A stretch of 64,000 nucleotides of DNA from Adiantum capillus-veneris (Eukaryota; Streptophyta; Polypodiopsida; Polypodiales; Pteridaceae), in the NCBI GenBank assembly GCA_014529385.2, contig CM043965.1, forward strand, positions 64,885,190-64,949,189. The letters run 5' to 3'. Below the pieces are notes generated by a model. It was not told the DNA's origin. It ran no database searches and saw only the letters and a program-made list of their open reading frames with translations. Below are positions 45,151 through 54,926 of this stretch, piece by piece. How positions within the stretch are numbered: the first letter of the stretch is position 1; every line of letters begins with the position of its first letter. A program made the translations under genes and the position numbers.

Positions 45151-46897
45151 AACCGTTAGCACATTGGGCCACCATTTGAAGAGCATGCTAATCACCATTT
45201 TCGTTTTTGGTAAGGCTCTTACTCTTTTGACGCTTTTGCTTGTTTGAATTCACACTTTTGTAACTATTTATTACATGGACACACAATTTTCTTGAATGAC
45301 AGGCTTATTGAGGCTGTGATGTTCTACACACAACTTATAGCAGCAAGTGATGCCATGAATTATGTGACAAAAGAGGAAAATAGTCCAGCAATACATTGAG
45401 CAAGACATATTGTATTGTACCTAATATCACTTGCAAAATGTCCCATAGTGTGCAGATTCCATTCAACCTAGTTAGTTTTGGGAATAGAACAACTGAATGG
45501 GGCATTGTATCTAACACTGATTAGAGTGTGCACATCTTTTATGTGAGGTCATGTGCCATAATCCTCTCTCCTTGCTTTTGTCTTGGTTATACAGCCCATA
45601 GAGACAGTGGCAACACAACTAGAAGTTGCCCAAAATGCGGGTCTAGCACAAGACATGGTCACATGAGTGGTCAATTACAACAATGCATGCCATAGGCGAG
45701 CTGCATTAGAGCCACTTCAAAGGAAACTTTGCGGCTTGATTGTTTGTTGGTTGCTCGAAAAGTTTGTCACAATCTATACTGAAAGCTGAGGTGAAACTAG
45801 TTGGTATCAAGGAGTGTAGATCACACGTGCGTGAAACAGAACACCACCAATTGCAATGGTTGGATCAAGACCCAACTGTAGAAGTTGGGTAAATGGAGGA
45901 GTGTGTACCGAAAGTGATAAAAGGGAAGGAGATAGGTCCATCGGGACTAGTGTGCATTTTCTATGCACAAATGGCGACTCAGGATCCTCTTTTCTGCACC
46001 TAAATATGTTTGCTAGTGTTGACATGTGAAGCCAATTGAACGATATGAGAGAAAATATATGGTGCCTGTGTGCAGTTACATGGACAACTTGAGAGACAAT
46101 ATGTCATTGTAGATTGTGAACGGGTTGCTAGATCATGGCCAATGGCCGAGGCCAGCAGCAAACAAGGGCCCCATCACGATCACGAGCTACATGATACACG
46201 CATGGATGATCGCCCATGGGGCTCTAAGGAAGAGCTCGTGGCCCGTGGGGTGCAAAGCCTATAAAAAGCGAGCGTCAAGAAAGAATATGCAACAAAGTGT
46301 GATCAACAAAGGCTACGCATTTGTAATCCCTTACTTTGATCCAAGGGCCAGAAAATTGCACATTGAAATCAACCTGTCCTCTATGGCCGCCACAAATGCC
46401 CTATCACAGTTACGCGTTTGTTCCAGGATTATGGTATGTGCAATCCTCCTGCTTATGAATCCATCACTTTCTCTGCAGAAAGACGGAATGCATAGGCCTA
46501 CCCCGTGCCTGACGAAGAACCTTGCCTTTACCCCTTTTACTGTGGGGCGTTCGAGGACTAGCCTCATGCAATGTCTTCTATGGGTGGTTGTTTCCTTGAT
46601 CAACTCACGATGCTCTGAAGGCCTTGAGGACTTGCAGCCATGGAGTTAACGAGACAAGGCTACGTTGGGCATGGAAGGTGTGGAATCGAGTGAAATTACA
46701 AGTGGTTTGCGCCTGTTTTGCAGTCCGTGGGTTGGATAAGCTTCCCGTTCCAGTGGGCGCTGGCCAGTGGCAGCTATTTGTGCATCTGTCCGCACGGCAG
46801 CGCGACACACAGCCGTAGGTAGGTAGTGGGCTCCAGATTAAAGATAACGTGCTGTTTATTTCAATTGGTATTTTAACGCCAACTCTCTTTGCACAGC
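45151..46897. other. Unassigned DNA, possible gene debris
   Basis: No intact gene. 45300-45780 contains coding-like pieces (AVMFYTQLIAASDAMNY, PIETVATQLEVAQNAG) with an acceptor-like TTGGTTATACAG before the second. The 177-codon frame at 46116-46649 has no recognised motif and odd composition. Confidence 0.35.
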
Positions 46898-46971
46898 GGT
46901 CTCGTGGTGTAGTTGGTTATCACACCTGTCTAACACACAGGAGGTCTCCGGTTCGAGCCCGGGCGAGGCCA
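46898..46971 (+). tRNA. tRNA-Val (AAC)
   Basis: A complete cloverleaf. Acceptor stem GGTCTCG pairs with CGAGGCC (one G-T pair). The A box reads TGGTGTAGTTGG, and the anticodon stem CCTGT/ACAGG encloses loop CTAACAC, giving anticodon AAC at 46932-46934. The T arm is TCCGG-TTCGAGC-CCGGG. Discriminator A, no encoded CCA, no intron. It closely resembles the standard plant nuclear tRNA-Val. The downstream T run is weak (TTT at 46975), with TTTCTTTT near 46993. Read by valine codons GTT (and GTC, after A34 is converted to inosine). Confidence 0.93.
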
Positions 46972-47370
46972 ATCTTTATGTGTCGCGGTGGCTATTTCTT
47001 TTGTCTTAACTTTGGCGTGCAAACAGAGTGGATACCTGGGGTCTCACACCACACAATTTTTTCGCTGTGTGATGGTCCTGCCAATCATCACCTCGTCAAC
47101 TTGTCGTGCTCAGCATTCAACGGGTTTTGTTTATATCCATGAACGCACCTCGATCCACCCGGGGCAAATGTCTGCGAACATGTCTAAATCCACCCTTTGA
47201 GACACTCTTGTTGGCATTGCCTTTGAAGAGAAAGATAGTAATAAGTATTAATGGGGAGGTTATTTGAAGTTAGATTTCTTCTCTAGTTAGCTATGAGAAT
47301 AGCAATAGGGTTGTGTGTGTGTGTGTGTGTGGGGATTTACACACAAAAAAAAGTGTGTATGTGTGTGTGG
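46972..47370. other. Unassigned DNA with short GT runs
   Basis: No gene. (GT)n tracts at about 47313-47332 and 47354-47369. Confidence 0.45.
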
Positions 47371-47439
47371 GGACCAAGAATAGGTTCTTTGCAATACCCT
47401 ATGGGAAGGAGGCAATACAGAGAACCTATTCTTAGTTCC
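47371..47439. other. 69-base near-perfect hairpin
   Basis: GGACCAAGAATAGGTTCTTT (47371-47390) is matched by the reverse complement of 47418-47439. A 13-bp perfect core (AAGAATAGGTTCT) is extended by about 8 more pairs with mismatches, around a loop of about 24 bases. It could be a small MITE or a microRNA-precursor-like foldback. Confidence 0.7.
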
Positions 47440-47599
47440 AGACCTGGTGAACCTTGCAAAGGAAGAGGTGCTCTCTTGTATGGAGACGTACCTGCATATT
47501 AAGGACACAATGATTGTTTCAATCTCATCTGTAACATAAGCGATTTTTGCTTATGGTTGCAAATGTATCTAGTTGCAGTGTGTGCATCCTCCGTTCCGA

Positions 47600-47725
47600 T
47601 CGAGAGGGCAGTATATGTTTAGAGAATTCAATGCATTTTTGGCAAGTCAGGGGATAAGACACCAATGTATAGTGTCATGTATCCCTTAGAAAAATCATGT
47701 TGATGAGAGGGAAAACATGCAACTT
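47600..47725 (+). pseudogene. Copia integrase fragment
   Basis: A frame reading FREFNAFLASQGIRHQC then, after a stop, DERENMQL matches the Copia-1 integrase segment at 4395-4500 (EFNVFLASRGIKHQC). Only about 40 codons survive, without LTRs. A decayed relic of a Copia-1-like element. Confidence 0.75.
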
Positions 47726-47977
47726 ATGGAGGTGCCGCATGAGAGACCCCCCTCCGCTGGGTCTATGAAAAAATTATACAATTTACACTTTTCCATCAAT
47801 ATAACAATTTCAATATACATTAGAGTGCAGAACTAGCACGGAGTTTAAGCCATGAGCCGACGGATTGCATCCAGAGGTACCTAGCGACTAGTACTACCCC
47901 TGAATGTGTATGAATTAAAGCGTACTCAAAGAAATGACAAAATGGAAGGTGAATATATGTGTACACAACATCTTCAA

Positions 47978-48073
<96 letters not shown>

Positions 48074-48138
48074 TGCATAGATGACATAAAGGAATCACAA
48101 AAGAGAATCTTACAATGTCCCATCTAAATGAAATAGAT

Positions 48139-48205
<67 letters not shown>

Positions 48206-48588
48206 GCATAGATGACATAAAGGAATCACAAAAGAGAATCTTTCAATGTCCCATCTAAATTAAATAGATAAAACATGGAATTTATGTTGTCAAAACCATA
48301 AATAACTAACGAGAAGCACCAAACCTTATGTGGGATCAACCATACCATCCATTCACATCCACTCCTACTACGAATAGAGAGAATTTCACTTCGTTGAGAG
48401 CAAGCCTTTCGTCTCCCTCCATGAACCCGAGCTCTCAAAGGATACCAAGTACCAAAATGTGGTAAGATATCAACACCAACCATACCAATTTAGGCGCCAC
48501 GCATCTTCGGTGCCACAACGGGTATTTAAGCCAAGCCAAGGCAAGATTCCTAACACTTCCGCCATGTAGGTCATTCAACTCCCGCCGC
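47978..48588 (-). repeat. Dispersed repeat copy B, left part
   Basis: The reverse complement matches 16316-16790 of copy A (AGATTCTCTTTTGT, GTGTTGAT-TC-TACCACAT, TAAATACCC, TTGAA-ACCTACA). It ends at the Gypsy-2 insertion at 48588; the rest resumes at 63168. Its outer end is duplicated: (TA)n(GA)n plus TGCATAGATGACATAAAGG occurs at 47980-48130 and 48151-48270. Confidence 0.85.
47980..48073. repeat. (TA)n(GA)n compound microsatellite
   Basis: About 35 TA units then about 11 GA units. A second, shorter (TA)n(GA)n tract lies at 48151-48204, in the duplicated segment. Confidence 0.96.
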
Positions 48589-49264
48589 TGTCGTGACGCC
48601 CCGTGTTCATTGGGAGAAAAAACACAAAACGAGAAGTATTTTCTAAGCTTTTTCAATGAAAGAATTATCGGTTTTTAGTGTAGTGTTCTGGAGGACCGAA
48701 GATGGCAGATAAGTATGCCAACATCAGTGAACTTTATGGTTTGAGGACTTTATTTCTCAGGATGCCGTCATTAGGATGCTGTCATTTGGAGCTCAATGAT
48801 TATGCGATCACCAATAAGGCAAGGCAATTGTATTTTATAATGCATTGGCTATCGGTTTTGGAGTGAGGGGCTTACAGAGAGATGCTTGGCAATGAAATAA
48901 ATTTGTTCACCAATGCTCCTGTAGATATGTATGTCAAGGGTTGTACTTAGCAATGCTTGATCTTTATACAAGCCAAAGGTGGAGAGCTCACAAAAGCACA
49001 AATACTTCTTGAGGAGCTTCATATTCAGGATGTTGTTTCTTGGAGCACACCGATTGTGGTATATGTTTATCACATTGGAGGGAAGGTCTTTCTCAAATAA
49101 AGTTCCCTGTGCTTGAACTGTTGAGTCTTAAAGTTTACTACTTGTGAGATTGTACGTCTATGGTTGATATGTACGTACACTACGGTGAACTTTGAAAGGC
49201 ACAATAAGTGCTTGGGGCATTTATTGTATGGGACGATGGGTTTTTTGGGATGTGGCATGTGAAT
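48589..49264 (+). repeat. Gypsy-2 5' LTR, left part
   Basis: Matches 61297-61940 of the 3' LTR, including TTCATTGGGAGAAAAAA and ATGAAAGAATTATCG. It runs to the TGAAT target of Copia-2. The LTR resumes after 54921 with GAATCATTGCTTGAATA. Confidence 0.93.
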
Positions 49265-49451
49265 TGTTGGGTTAAAGGCCCGTGTGCCCGGCTGGCCGTT
49301 GTTCAGTCGCCCATGTACAGCCATTCATTTACTCATTCATTATAACTATACTCATAACTACACATTGTAGTGTGAGTACCGCCCCGCCACACACTGTGTC
49401 TATCTCCTTCTTCGTGCTGGCTCTCTGTGTGTGTGCTCTCCGATCCCAACA
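49265..49451 (+). repeat. Copia-2 5' LTR
   Basis: 187 bp. Differs from 54735-54921 only at three positions in the first 60 bases. Confidence 0.97.
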
Positions 49452-49466
49452 AGTGGTATCAGAGCT
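49452..49466 (+). promoter_or_regulatory. Copia-2 primer binding site
   Basis: TGGTATCAGAGC at 49454-49465, a perfect tRNA-iMet complement, two bases after the LTR. Confidence 0.95.
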
Positions 49467-50632
49467 TGGTAGTGAGAGCATTGAGAGCTTCATCATCATT
49501 GTTGAGTGTGTTGAAACTTGCTGCTGTTTCATTGCCGTTTTTTGGTTTCGCGCACGCGCGCATTTCTAAAGAGCAGAAGGTTTTTCTGAGCTTGGCATTG
49601 GAAGGTTCAGCACTCCGCGAGTATTTTCACCAGGTGTCAGGTGTCCTGGAGTTTAACCCCCCTTTCAGAGCCATTCGTGCCGTTAGAAATCCCATCCGAG
49701 CTACAGACTAGGAGCTGCGTTTTTCAGCTCTCTTTGGTAGTTTTCTGCTGCCAGAGCTTCCATAGCCATAACAGGTGCCATTGTTGTAGTGTCTTCCACT
49801 TACGTGAGCCCACAGCTCATTTGAGAGTGTGTAGCCCCTTCTTGGAGTGGCCTCATACACACAGATAGAGTGGGAGTTTGGCGACATTGTCTTCTTCGAC
49901 TACAGGTACAGGTACAGGTGCAAGTACAGGTACAGGTACGGGTACAGGTTACAGGGAGCTTTGGATACAGGTTTCTTCTGTGGTTACAAAACATGTATTT
50001 TGACTATGGGACAGCCATGTATATGGTTGTGGTTTGAGTGGGAGCTTCTACTCTTCTGGGCAGTCTGTTTATGCGTGTTCTTGAGCTACAGGTTTACATC
50101 ATCTATGTATGTTGATGGATGTGGATATGGCAGTTTGACAGACACTCTTTATGCATGATATTGTGGAGATTTGGTTCACTTATACATAGAGCGGGTTTGC
50201 TGTTGCTTGCAGTGTTGCGGTTTGAGTACGGACAGGTACTTGGTTGACAGTAGAGATTGGACTTCGTTGAGCTTGTGCATTGGTTATATGCTCACTTGGA
50301 TCCATTTATGCTCACGGATTTGTGTAAGCTTGGTCAGCTTATGTCTCTATTGTGGTTATTCAGACATGGAGTATGTTTATGCCTCTATGACAGCTCATTG
50401 TTGATGCATTTTGTGGCACGGTTTGCCTAGGCCGGTTGAGTTACAGGTGTCACGGGTTTATGCATTTGTTTGTGGATTTCTACGTACGTTTTTTGACCAT
50501 ATTATGGGCTGATTTATACTCTATGCGTTTTCTCTTTGATTGAGCAGCAGGTGTTGTCAGATTTGCAACACTACTTTGTTGTGGCAGTTTGTTGGTTGGT
50601 TACAGGTTTCTCATTGTTGCATTCTTATTGTA
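49467..50632 (+). other. Copia-2 untranslated leader
   Basis: A leader of 1.17 kb between primer site and the chosen start codon, long for a copia element. It holds an ACAGGT hexamer run (about 49902-49951) and short frames only. I choose ATG 50633 because it directly precedes the conserved Gag start; the same frame is open upstream to an ATG at 50540 but without family similarity. Confidence 0.7.
49902..49951. repeat. ACAGGT hexamer minisatellite
   Basis: About eight variants of ACAGGT in the leader of Copia-2. Confidence 0.85.
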
Positions 50633-52960
50633 ATGGGCACTAAAGAGGACACAGTTTTCAATATTGAGAAATTGGATGGTGCTAATTTCTCATATTGGAA
50701 AGATCAGATTTGGGATGTCTTGGTGCAGAAGAAACAGATTCGACCTCTAAAGTTGCAGGGAGTTAAGCCAGAGAACATGGAGAGGGATGATTGGGAGGAG
50801 TTGGATGAGATGTGCAGGTCTACCATTAGGCTTTCCCTTTCAAAGTCTGTTTATTACAATGTGAAAGATGCACAGGGTGGAGCTTATGAGCTATGGCAGC
50901 GGATTTGCGATATGTATGATAAGCATTCGGCTGCTTCTATGGTGTATTGGATTAAAAAGCTTATTGATTTGCGAATGGAGGAAGGTGCTTCCATGAATGC
51001 GCATTTGAATGAGTTCAATACAATTTTCAGCCAACTTGCTACGCAAACAATTACATTTGAGGACAATGTAAAAGATATGTTTTTACTTGTCACGTTGCCT
51101 GAGTCATGGGACACATTTAGGACAGCCATAAGTAACTCGGTTCCTGCGGATGAGTTGACAAGTACTAATGTGGAGTCTAGTCTTCTCATGGAAGAGATTA
51201 ATCGAAAGAATAATGCGGGTAGTAAGTCTTCTAGTGCAATGGTTGTCAGAGGCAGGACTATGGACAAGTATAAGTCCAACAGGGGTAAATCTAGAAGCAA
51301 GTCCCGTGCAGGCACAAGTAAAAAGGATGTGGAATGTTTTCATTGTGGTAGAAAAGGCCATTTCAAAAAGGATTGCTACAAGTGGAAAAAGGAAAATGGA
51401 GATGGTAAGAAGAAAGACCATGATGCTAAGGACAAGCCTAAATCCAATGTCAAGATTGAGGAGTTAAATGCAACACAGGGAGAGTGTAGCTCTCAAGATG
51501 ACCATGTATGTGCTCCAACTAGTGCTACTAGTGAAGAGCTTGGTGATGTGTTGCTTGCATCCTATTTTGATGACGCTTTTCTTCTCACTCATGAGCGTCG
51601 TATGCCTATGGATTGGGTCATTGACAGTGGTGCTTCTTTTCACGTTACGCCTCATAGGTCGTGGTTTCATGACTATGATGCTTCGAGCACAGGTACTGTC
51701 AGGATTGCCGATGGGCGTTCTATGCAGATTCATGGCATTGGGGATATTCATTTGGCTATGCCAAACTCTACTACGTTTGTCTTGCAGCGTGTGCGTCATG
51801 TGCCGGCTCTTGCAAAAAGCTTGATTAGTGTGGGTCAGTTGGATTCACTTGGTTTCAATGTATCTTTTGGCGATGTAGGTTGGAAGATCACTAAGGGTAG
51901 CCTTGTTTTGGTTAAAGGTGCTAAGAGGAATACGTTGTATTCCCTTTGTGTAGCTAGTGTGGCTGATCACATTGTGGGGATCACTGAGCAACCTCCTGCT
52001 TCTTTATGGCATCAGCGTTTGGGGCATATGTCACTGAAAGGTTTGAAGTTGTTGGCACGTGCGGATTACATTCCCGTTTTAGATTTTGGTGGTTTTGAGT
52101 TTTGTGAGCATTGCCTTTATGGTCGACATGCTCGGTCTTCTCATAAGAAAAGTGTTCCACACAGATCTTTGGAAAAGCTAGCTTTGGTGCATAGTGATGT
52201 ATGTGGGCCGATGCCCAATGCTTCTCTTGGAGGTGCTATGTACTTTGTTACGTTCATTGATGATGGTAGCAGGAAGGTATGGGCATACCCCATTCGTAAG
52301 AAGGATATGGTGTTTGATATATTTAAGCAATGGTTGGCTCTTGTTGAGAACCAATCAGGTTGTAAGTTGAAGTGCTTACGTACGGACAATGGGGGTGAAT
52401 TTATGTCTCATGCTTTCACAACATTATGTGTTGAGAAGGGTATACGGCGCGAGCTTAGTGCTCCCTATACACCTCCTCAAAATGGTGTGGCAGAGTGCAT
52501 GAACAGGACTATACAGGAAAAAGTCCATAGTATGCTTTCTATGGCTGGTTTGTCAAATGGATTTTGGGCTGAAGCTGTTGCCACTTCTGTGCATTTGATA
52601 AATCGTTCACCTAGTGTTCCTTTGGGCTTCAAAGTGCCTGAAGAGGTATGGACAGGTTTTCCACCTTCGTATGGTCACCTTCGTGTTTTTGGCTGTGAAG
52701 CTTATGTACATGTACCTAAGGCAAAACGCAACAAATTGGATCCAAAGAGCAAGAGATGTATCTTCTTGGGTTATGGTAGCTCTGGTGAGATGGGTTATCG
52801 ATTGTGGGATCCTATTGACAGGAAGATTGTGCGCAGCCATGGTGTTGTTTTTCATGAGGACTCTATGTATAGAGCATCACCGCGAACGGTTGAGGTTCGG
52901 CGTGTGATATTTGAGGAGGATGGTCATCGGTATGATGGTCCCATGGCTGCTCGTGGGTAG
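50633..52960 (+). CDS. Copia-2 Gag-protease-integrase polyprotein
   Basis: 775 codons then TAG. Gag (about 1-215) opens with FNIEKLDGANFSYWKDQI, typical of copia capsid. A zinc knuckle C-F-H-C-x4-H-x4-C starts at C235. The protease site DSGA is at 331-334. The integrase zinc part has H460, H464, C491 and C494. The catalytic core has D522 (VHSDVCGP), D585 (RTDNGGEF) and E621, giving the canonical D-x35-E spacing. The motif after E621 reads ECMNRT where E-R-x-N-R-T is usual. VFGCEAY and FLGYGSSGEMGYRLW follow. All catalytic residues are present. The frame continues past the TAG into RT. Expected products are the virus-like-particle shell, its processing protease and the enzyme that inserts cDNA. 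Confidence 0.95.
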   Translation: MGTKEDTVFNIEKLDGANFSYWKDQIWDVLVQKKQIRPLKLQGVKPENMERDDWEELDEMCRSTIRLSLSKSVYYNVKDAQGGAYELWQRICDMYDKHSAASMVYWIKKLIDLRMEEGASMNAHLNEFNTIFSQLATQTITFEDNVKDMFLLVTLPESWDTFRTAISNSVPADELTSTNVESSLLMEEINRKNNAGSKSSSAMVVRGRTMDKYKSNRGKSRSKSRAGTSKKDVECFHCGRKGHFKKDCYKWKKENGDGKKKDHDAKDKPKSNVKIEELNATQGECSSQDDHVCAPTSATSEELGDVLLASYFDDAFLLTHERRMPMDWVIDSGASFHVTPHRSWFHDYDASSTGTVRIADGRSMQIHGIGDIHLAMPNSTTFVLQRVRHVPALAKSLISVGQLDSLGFNVSFGDVGWKITKGSLVLVKGAKRNTLYSLCVASVADHIVGITEQPPASLWHQRLGHMSLKGLKLLARADYIPVLDFGGFEFCEHCLYGRHARSSHKKSVPHRSLEKLALVHSDVCGPMPNASLGGAMYFVTFIDDGSRKVWAYPIRKKDMVFDIFKQWLALVENQSGCKLKCLRTDNGGEFMSHAFTTLCVEKGIRRELSAPYTPPQNGVAECMNRTIQEKVHSMLSMAGLSNGFWAEAVATSVHLINRSPSVPLGFKVPEEVWTGFPPSYGHLRVFGCEAYVHVPKAKRNKLDPKSKRCIFLGYGSSGEMGYRLWDPIDRKIVRSHGVVFHEDSMYRASPRTVEVRRVIFEEDGHRYDGPMAARG

Positions 52961-54679
52961 CCCATTGACCCTCAAGTGGGAGATCAGCCCTTGTTGGGAG
53001 ATCATGTAGATGTGGAACAGCCAGATGCACCTCCTGCACAGTCTTTGAGGCGTTCAGAGCGGCGTGCAAGACAGCCTCAGCGTTTTGTGCCTTCTATGGA
53101 TTATGTATTGTTGACTGATTGCGGGGAGCCATCATGTTATGATGAGGCCATGTATAGTGTTGACAAGCTCAAGTGGGAGCAGGCTATGCAGTCAGAGATG
53201 GATTCGTTGATCCAAAATGAAACGTGGGAGCTTACTCCTTTGCCAAAGGGTAAGAAGGCACTACCATGCAAGTGGGTTTACAAGATAAAATTGTGTTCAA
53301 TGGATGCAAAGCCTAGGTACAAAGCAAGGCTTGTGGCTAAAGGATTCAAGCAACAGAAGGGCATTGATTTTGACGAGATCTTCTCCCCAGTGGTGAAGAT
53401 GTCTACTTTGCGTATGTTGTTTGCCTTGGTAGCTACAGAAGACATGGAGTTAAAGAAAATGGATGTAAAGACAGCTTTCTTACATCCGGACTTGCACGAG
53501 GATTTGTACATGGAGCAACCAAGTGGGTTTGTTATTCATGGTCCAAAGAAGATGGTATGCCGGCTTCTTAAGACCTTGTATGGGCTGAAGCAATCATCTC
53601 GTGAATGGTATCGTAAGTTTGATGCATTCATGAGTTCATTGGGTTATGTACGCAGTTATGAGGACCCATGCCTCTATACTCGCAAGGCTGCAGATGGTAG
53701 TCTTATTGTTTTGGTTTTGTATGTGGATGACATGCTGATCACAGGGAAGTGTATTTCGGATGTGGATGCCTTGAAACATAGGCTACATGAGACCTTTTCC
53801 ATGAAGGATCTTGGGGATGCCAGTCATATTTTGGGTATGCGGATCACTCGTGATCGTTCTCTCAAGATGCTCTTTCTTAGTCAGAAAGAGTACATTGACA
53901 GGGTGCTTGAGCGTTTTCATATGGAAGGGGGGAAGGCCATTAGTACCCCGTTGCCTCCATATGTAAAACTCAGCCATGATGACTATCCTCAGACAGATTT
54001 GGAGACTACAGAGATGTCTCAGATTCCCTATGCGTCAGCTGTTGGTTCCTTGATGTATGCCATGGTGGCTACGCGTCCAGATCTTGCTCATGAAGTTGGT
54101 GTGGTTAGCAGGTACATGTCTAACCCGGGCAAGCGTCATTGGGATGCAGTGAGAGGTATTCTCAGATACTTGAGAGGGACTTCAGAGTTGTCCCTATGTT
54201 ATGGTGAGAAGGATATGTTTGTTTGCGGATATACAGATTCAGACTATGCAGGGTCAATGGACTCGAGGAAGTCTACTAGCGGCTATGTGTTCACAGTTGC
54301 AGGTGGACCGGTTTCGTGGGCATCACGTTTACAGCCATGCGTTGCTTTGAGCACTACAGAAGCTGAATATATGGCTGCCACTGAGGCTGCCAAGGAGGCC
54401 GTATGGCTCTCACGACTAGTGGGAGATCTTGGTATGGCTGGTGATGCTCCGATTCTACATTGTGATAGCCAGAGTGCCATAGCGTTGGCACGGAATCCTG
54501 TCTTCCATGCGAAGACAAAGCACATTGAGGTGAGGTATCACTTCATACGAGAGGTGCTAGAGGACAAGCGCATAGAGCTTGTCAAGGTACACACTGACGA
54601 TAACCCTGCTGATCTACTCACGAAGTCGTTACCCTCACAGCGGTTTGCACACTGTAGATCGCTGATGGGTATGGCTTGA
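52961..54679 (+). CDS. Copia-2 reverse transcriptase-RNase H (same frame, after a single TAG)
   Basis: 572 codons in the same frame as 50633-52960, to TGA at 54677. RT begins with the linker ALPCKWVYKIK, then ARLVAKGFKQQKGIDF, DVKTAFLHPDL, YGLKQSSREWY and the active site YVDDMLITG (Y1030-D1032-D1033, counted from 50633). RNase H has D1202 (TDSDYAG), E1243 (STTEAEY) and D1278 (HCDSQSA). It ends ADLLTKSLPSQRF, the usual copia tail. No other stop or frameshift was seen. It has no start codon of its own with good context, so expression would need readthrough of the TAG, or the copy is freshly inactivated. Confidence 0.93.
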   Translation, partial: PIDPQVGDQPLLGDHVDVEQPDAPPAQSLRRSERRARQPQRFVPSMDYVLLTDCGEPSCYDEAMYSVDKLKWEQAMQSEMDSLIQNETWELTPLPKGKKALPCKWVYKIKLCSMDAKPRYKARLVAKGFKQQKGIDFDEIFSPVVKMSTLRMLFALVATEDMELKKMDVKTAFLHPDLHEDLYMEQPSGFVIHGPKKMVCRLLKTLYGLKQSSREWYRKFDAFMSSLGYVRSYEDPCLYTRKAADGSLIVLVLYVDDMLITGKCISDVDALKHRLHETFSMKDLGDASHILGMRITRDRSLKMLFLSQKEYIDRVLERFHMEGGKAISTPLPPYVKLSHDDYPQTDLETTEMSQIPYASAVGSLMYAMVATRPDLAHEVGVVSRYMSNPGKRHWDAVRGILRYLRGTSELSLCYGEKDMFVCGYTDSDYAGSMDSRKSTSGYVFTVAGGPVSWASRLQPCVALSTTEAEYMAATEAAKEAVWLSRLVGDLGMAGDAPILHCDSQSAIALARNPVFHAKTKHIEVRYHFIREVLEDKRIELVKVHTDDNPADLLTKSLPSQRFAHCRSLMGMA

Positions 54680-54720
54680 CTTCTTTTGCTGTACTTTGGC
54701 CACTTTAAAGGCACACTCCC

Positions 54721-54734
54721 TTTAGGTGGGAGAT
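54721..54734 (+). promoter_or_regulatory. Copia-2 polypurine tract
   Basis: TAGGTGGGAGAT immediately before the 3' LTR; GGTGGGAGA is the purine core. Confidence 0.8.
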
Positions 54735-54921
54735 TGTTGGGTTAAAGGCCCGTGTGCCCGGCTGCCCGTTGTTCAGCCGCCCATGTACAACCATTCATTT
54801 ACTCATTCATTATAACTATACTCATAACTACACATTGTAGTGTGAGTACCGCCCCGCCACACACTGTGTCTATCTCCTTCTTCGTGCTGGCTCTCTGTGT
54901 GTGTGCTCTCCGATCCCAACA
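54735..54921 (+). repeat. Copia-2 3' LTR
   Basis: 187 bp, three differences from the 5' LTR, then the TGAAT duplication. Confidence 0.97.
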
Positions 54922-54926
54922 TGAAT

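Larger units (their letters stand above)
49265..54921 (+). mobile_element. Copia-2: young, nearly intact Ty1/copia element
   Basis: A 5,657-bp element with 187-bp LTRs (TGTTGGGTTAAAGG...CCGATCCCAACA) that differ at 3 positions, and a perfect 5-bp target duplication TGAAT (49260-49264, 54922-54926). Primer site, polypurine tract and one long reading frame with a single internal stop are all present. It is inserted within the 5' LTR of Gypsy-2, so it is younger. The LTRs hold no obvious strong TATA box (TATAACTATA at about 49342). Confidence 0.97.

Noticed and set aside
46116-46649. 177-codon open frame
   Set aside because: No recognisable motif, no partner, and mixed composition; not enough to call a gene.
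50884-51421. Minus-strand frames of 105-143 codons
   Set aside because: Shadows of the well-supported Copia-2 gag frame on the plus strand.
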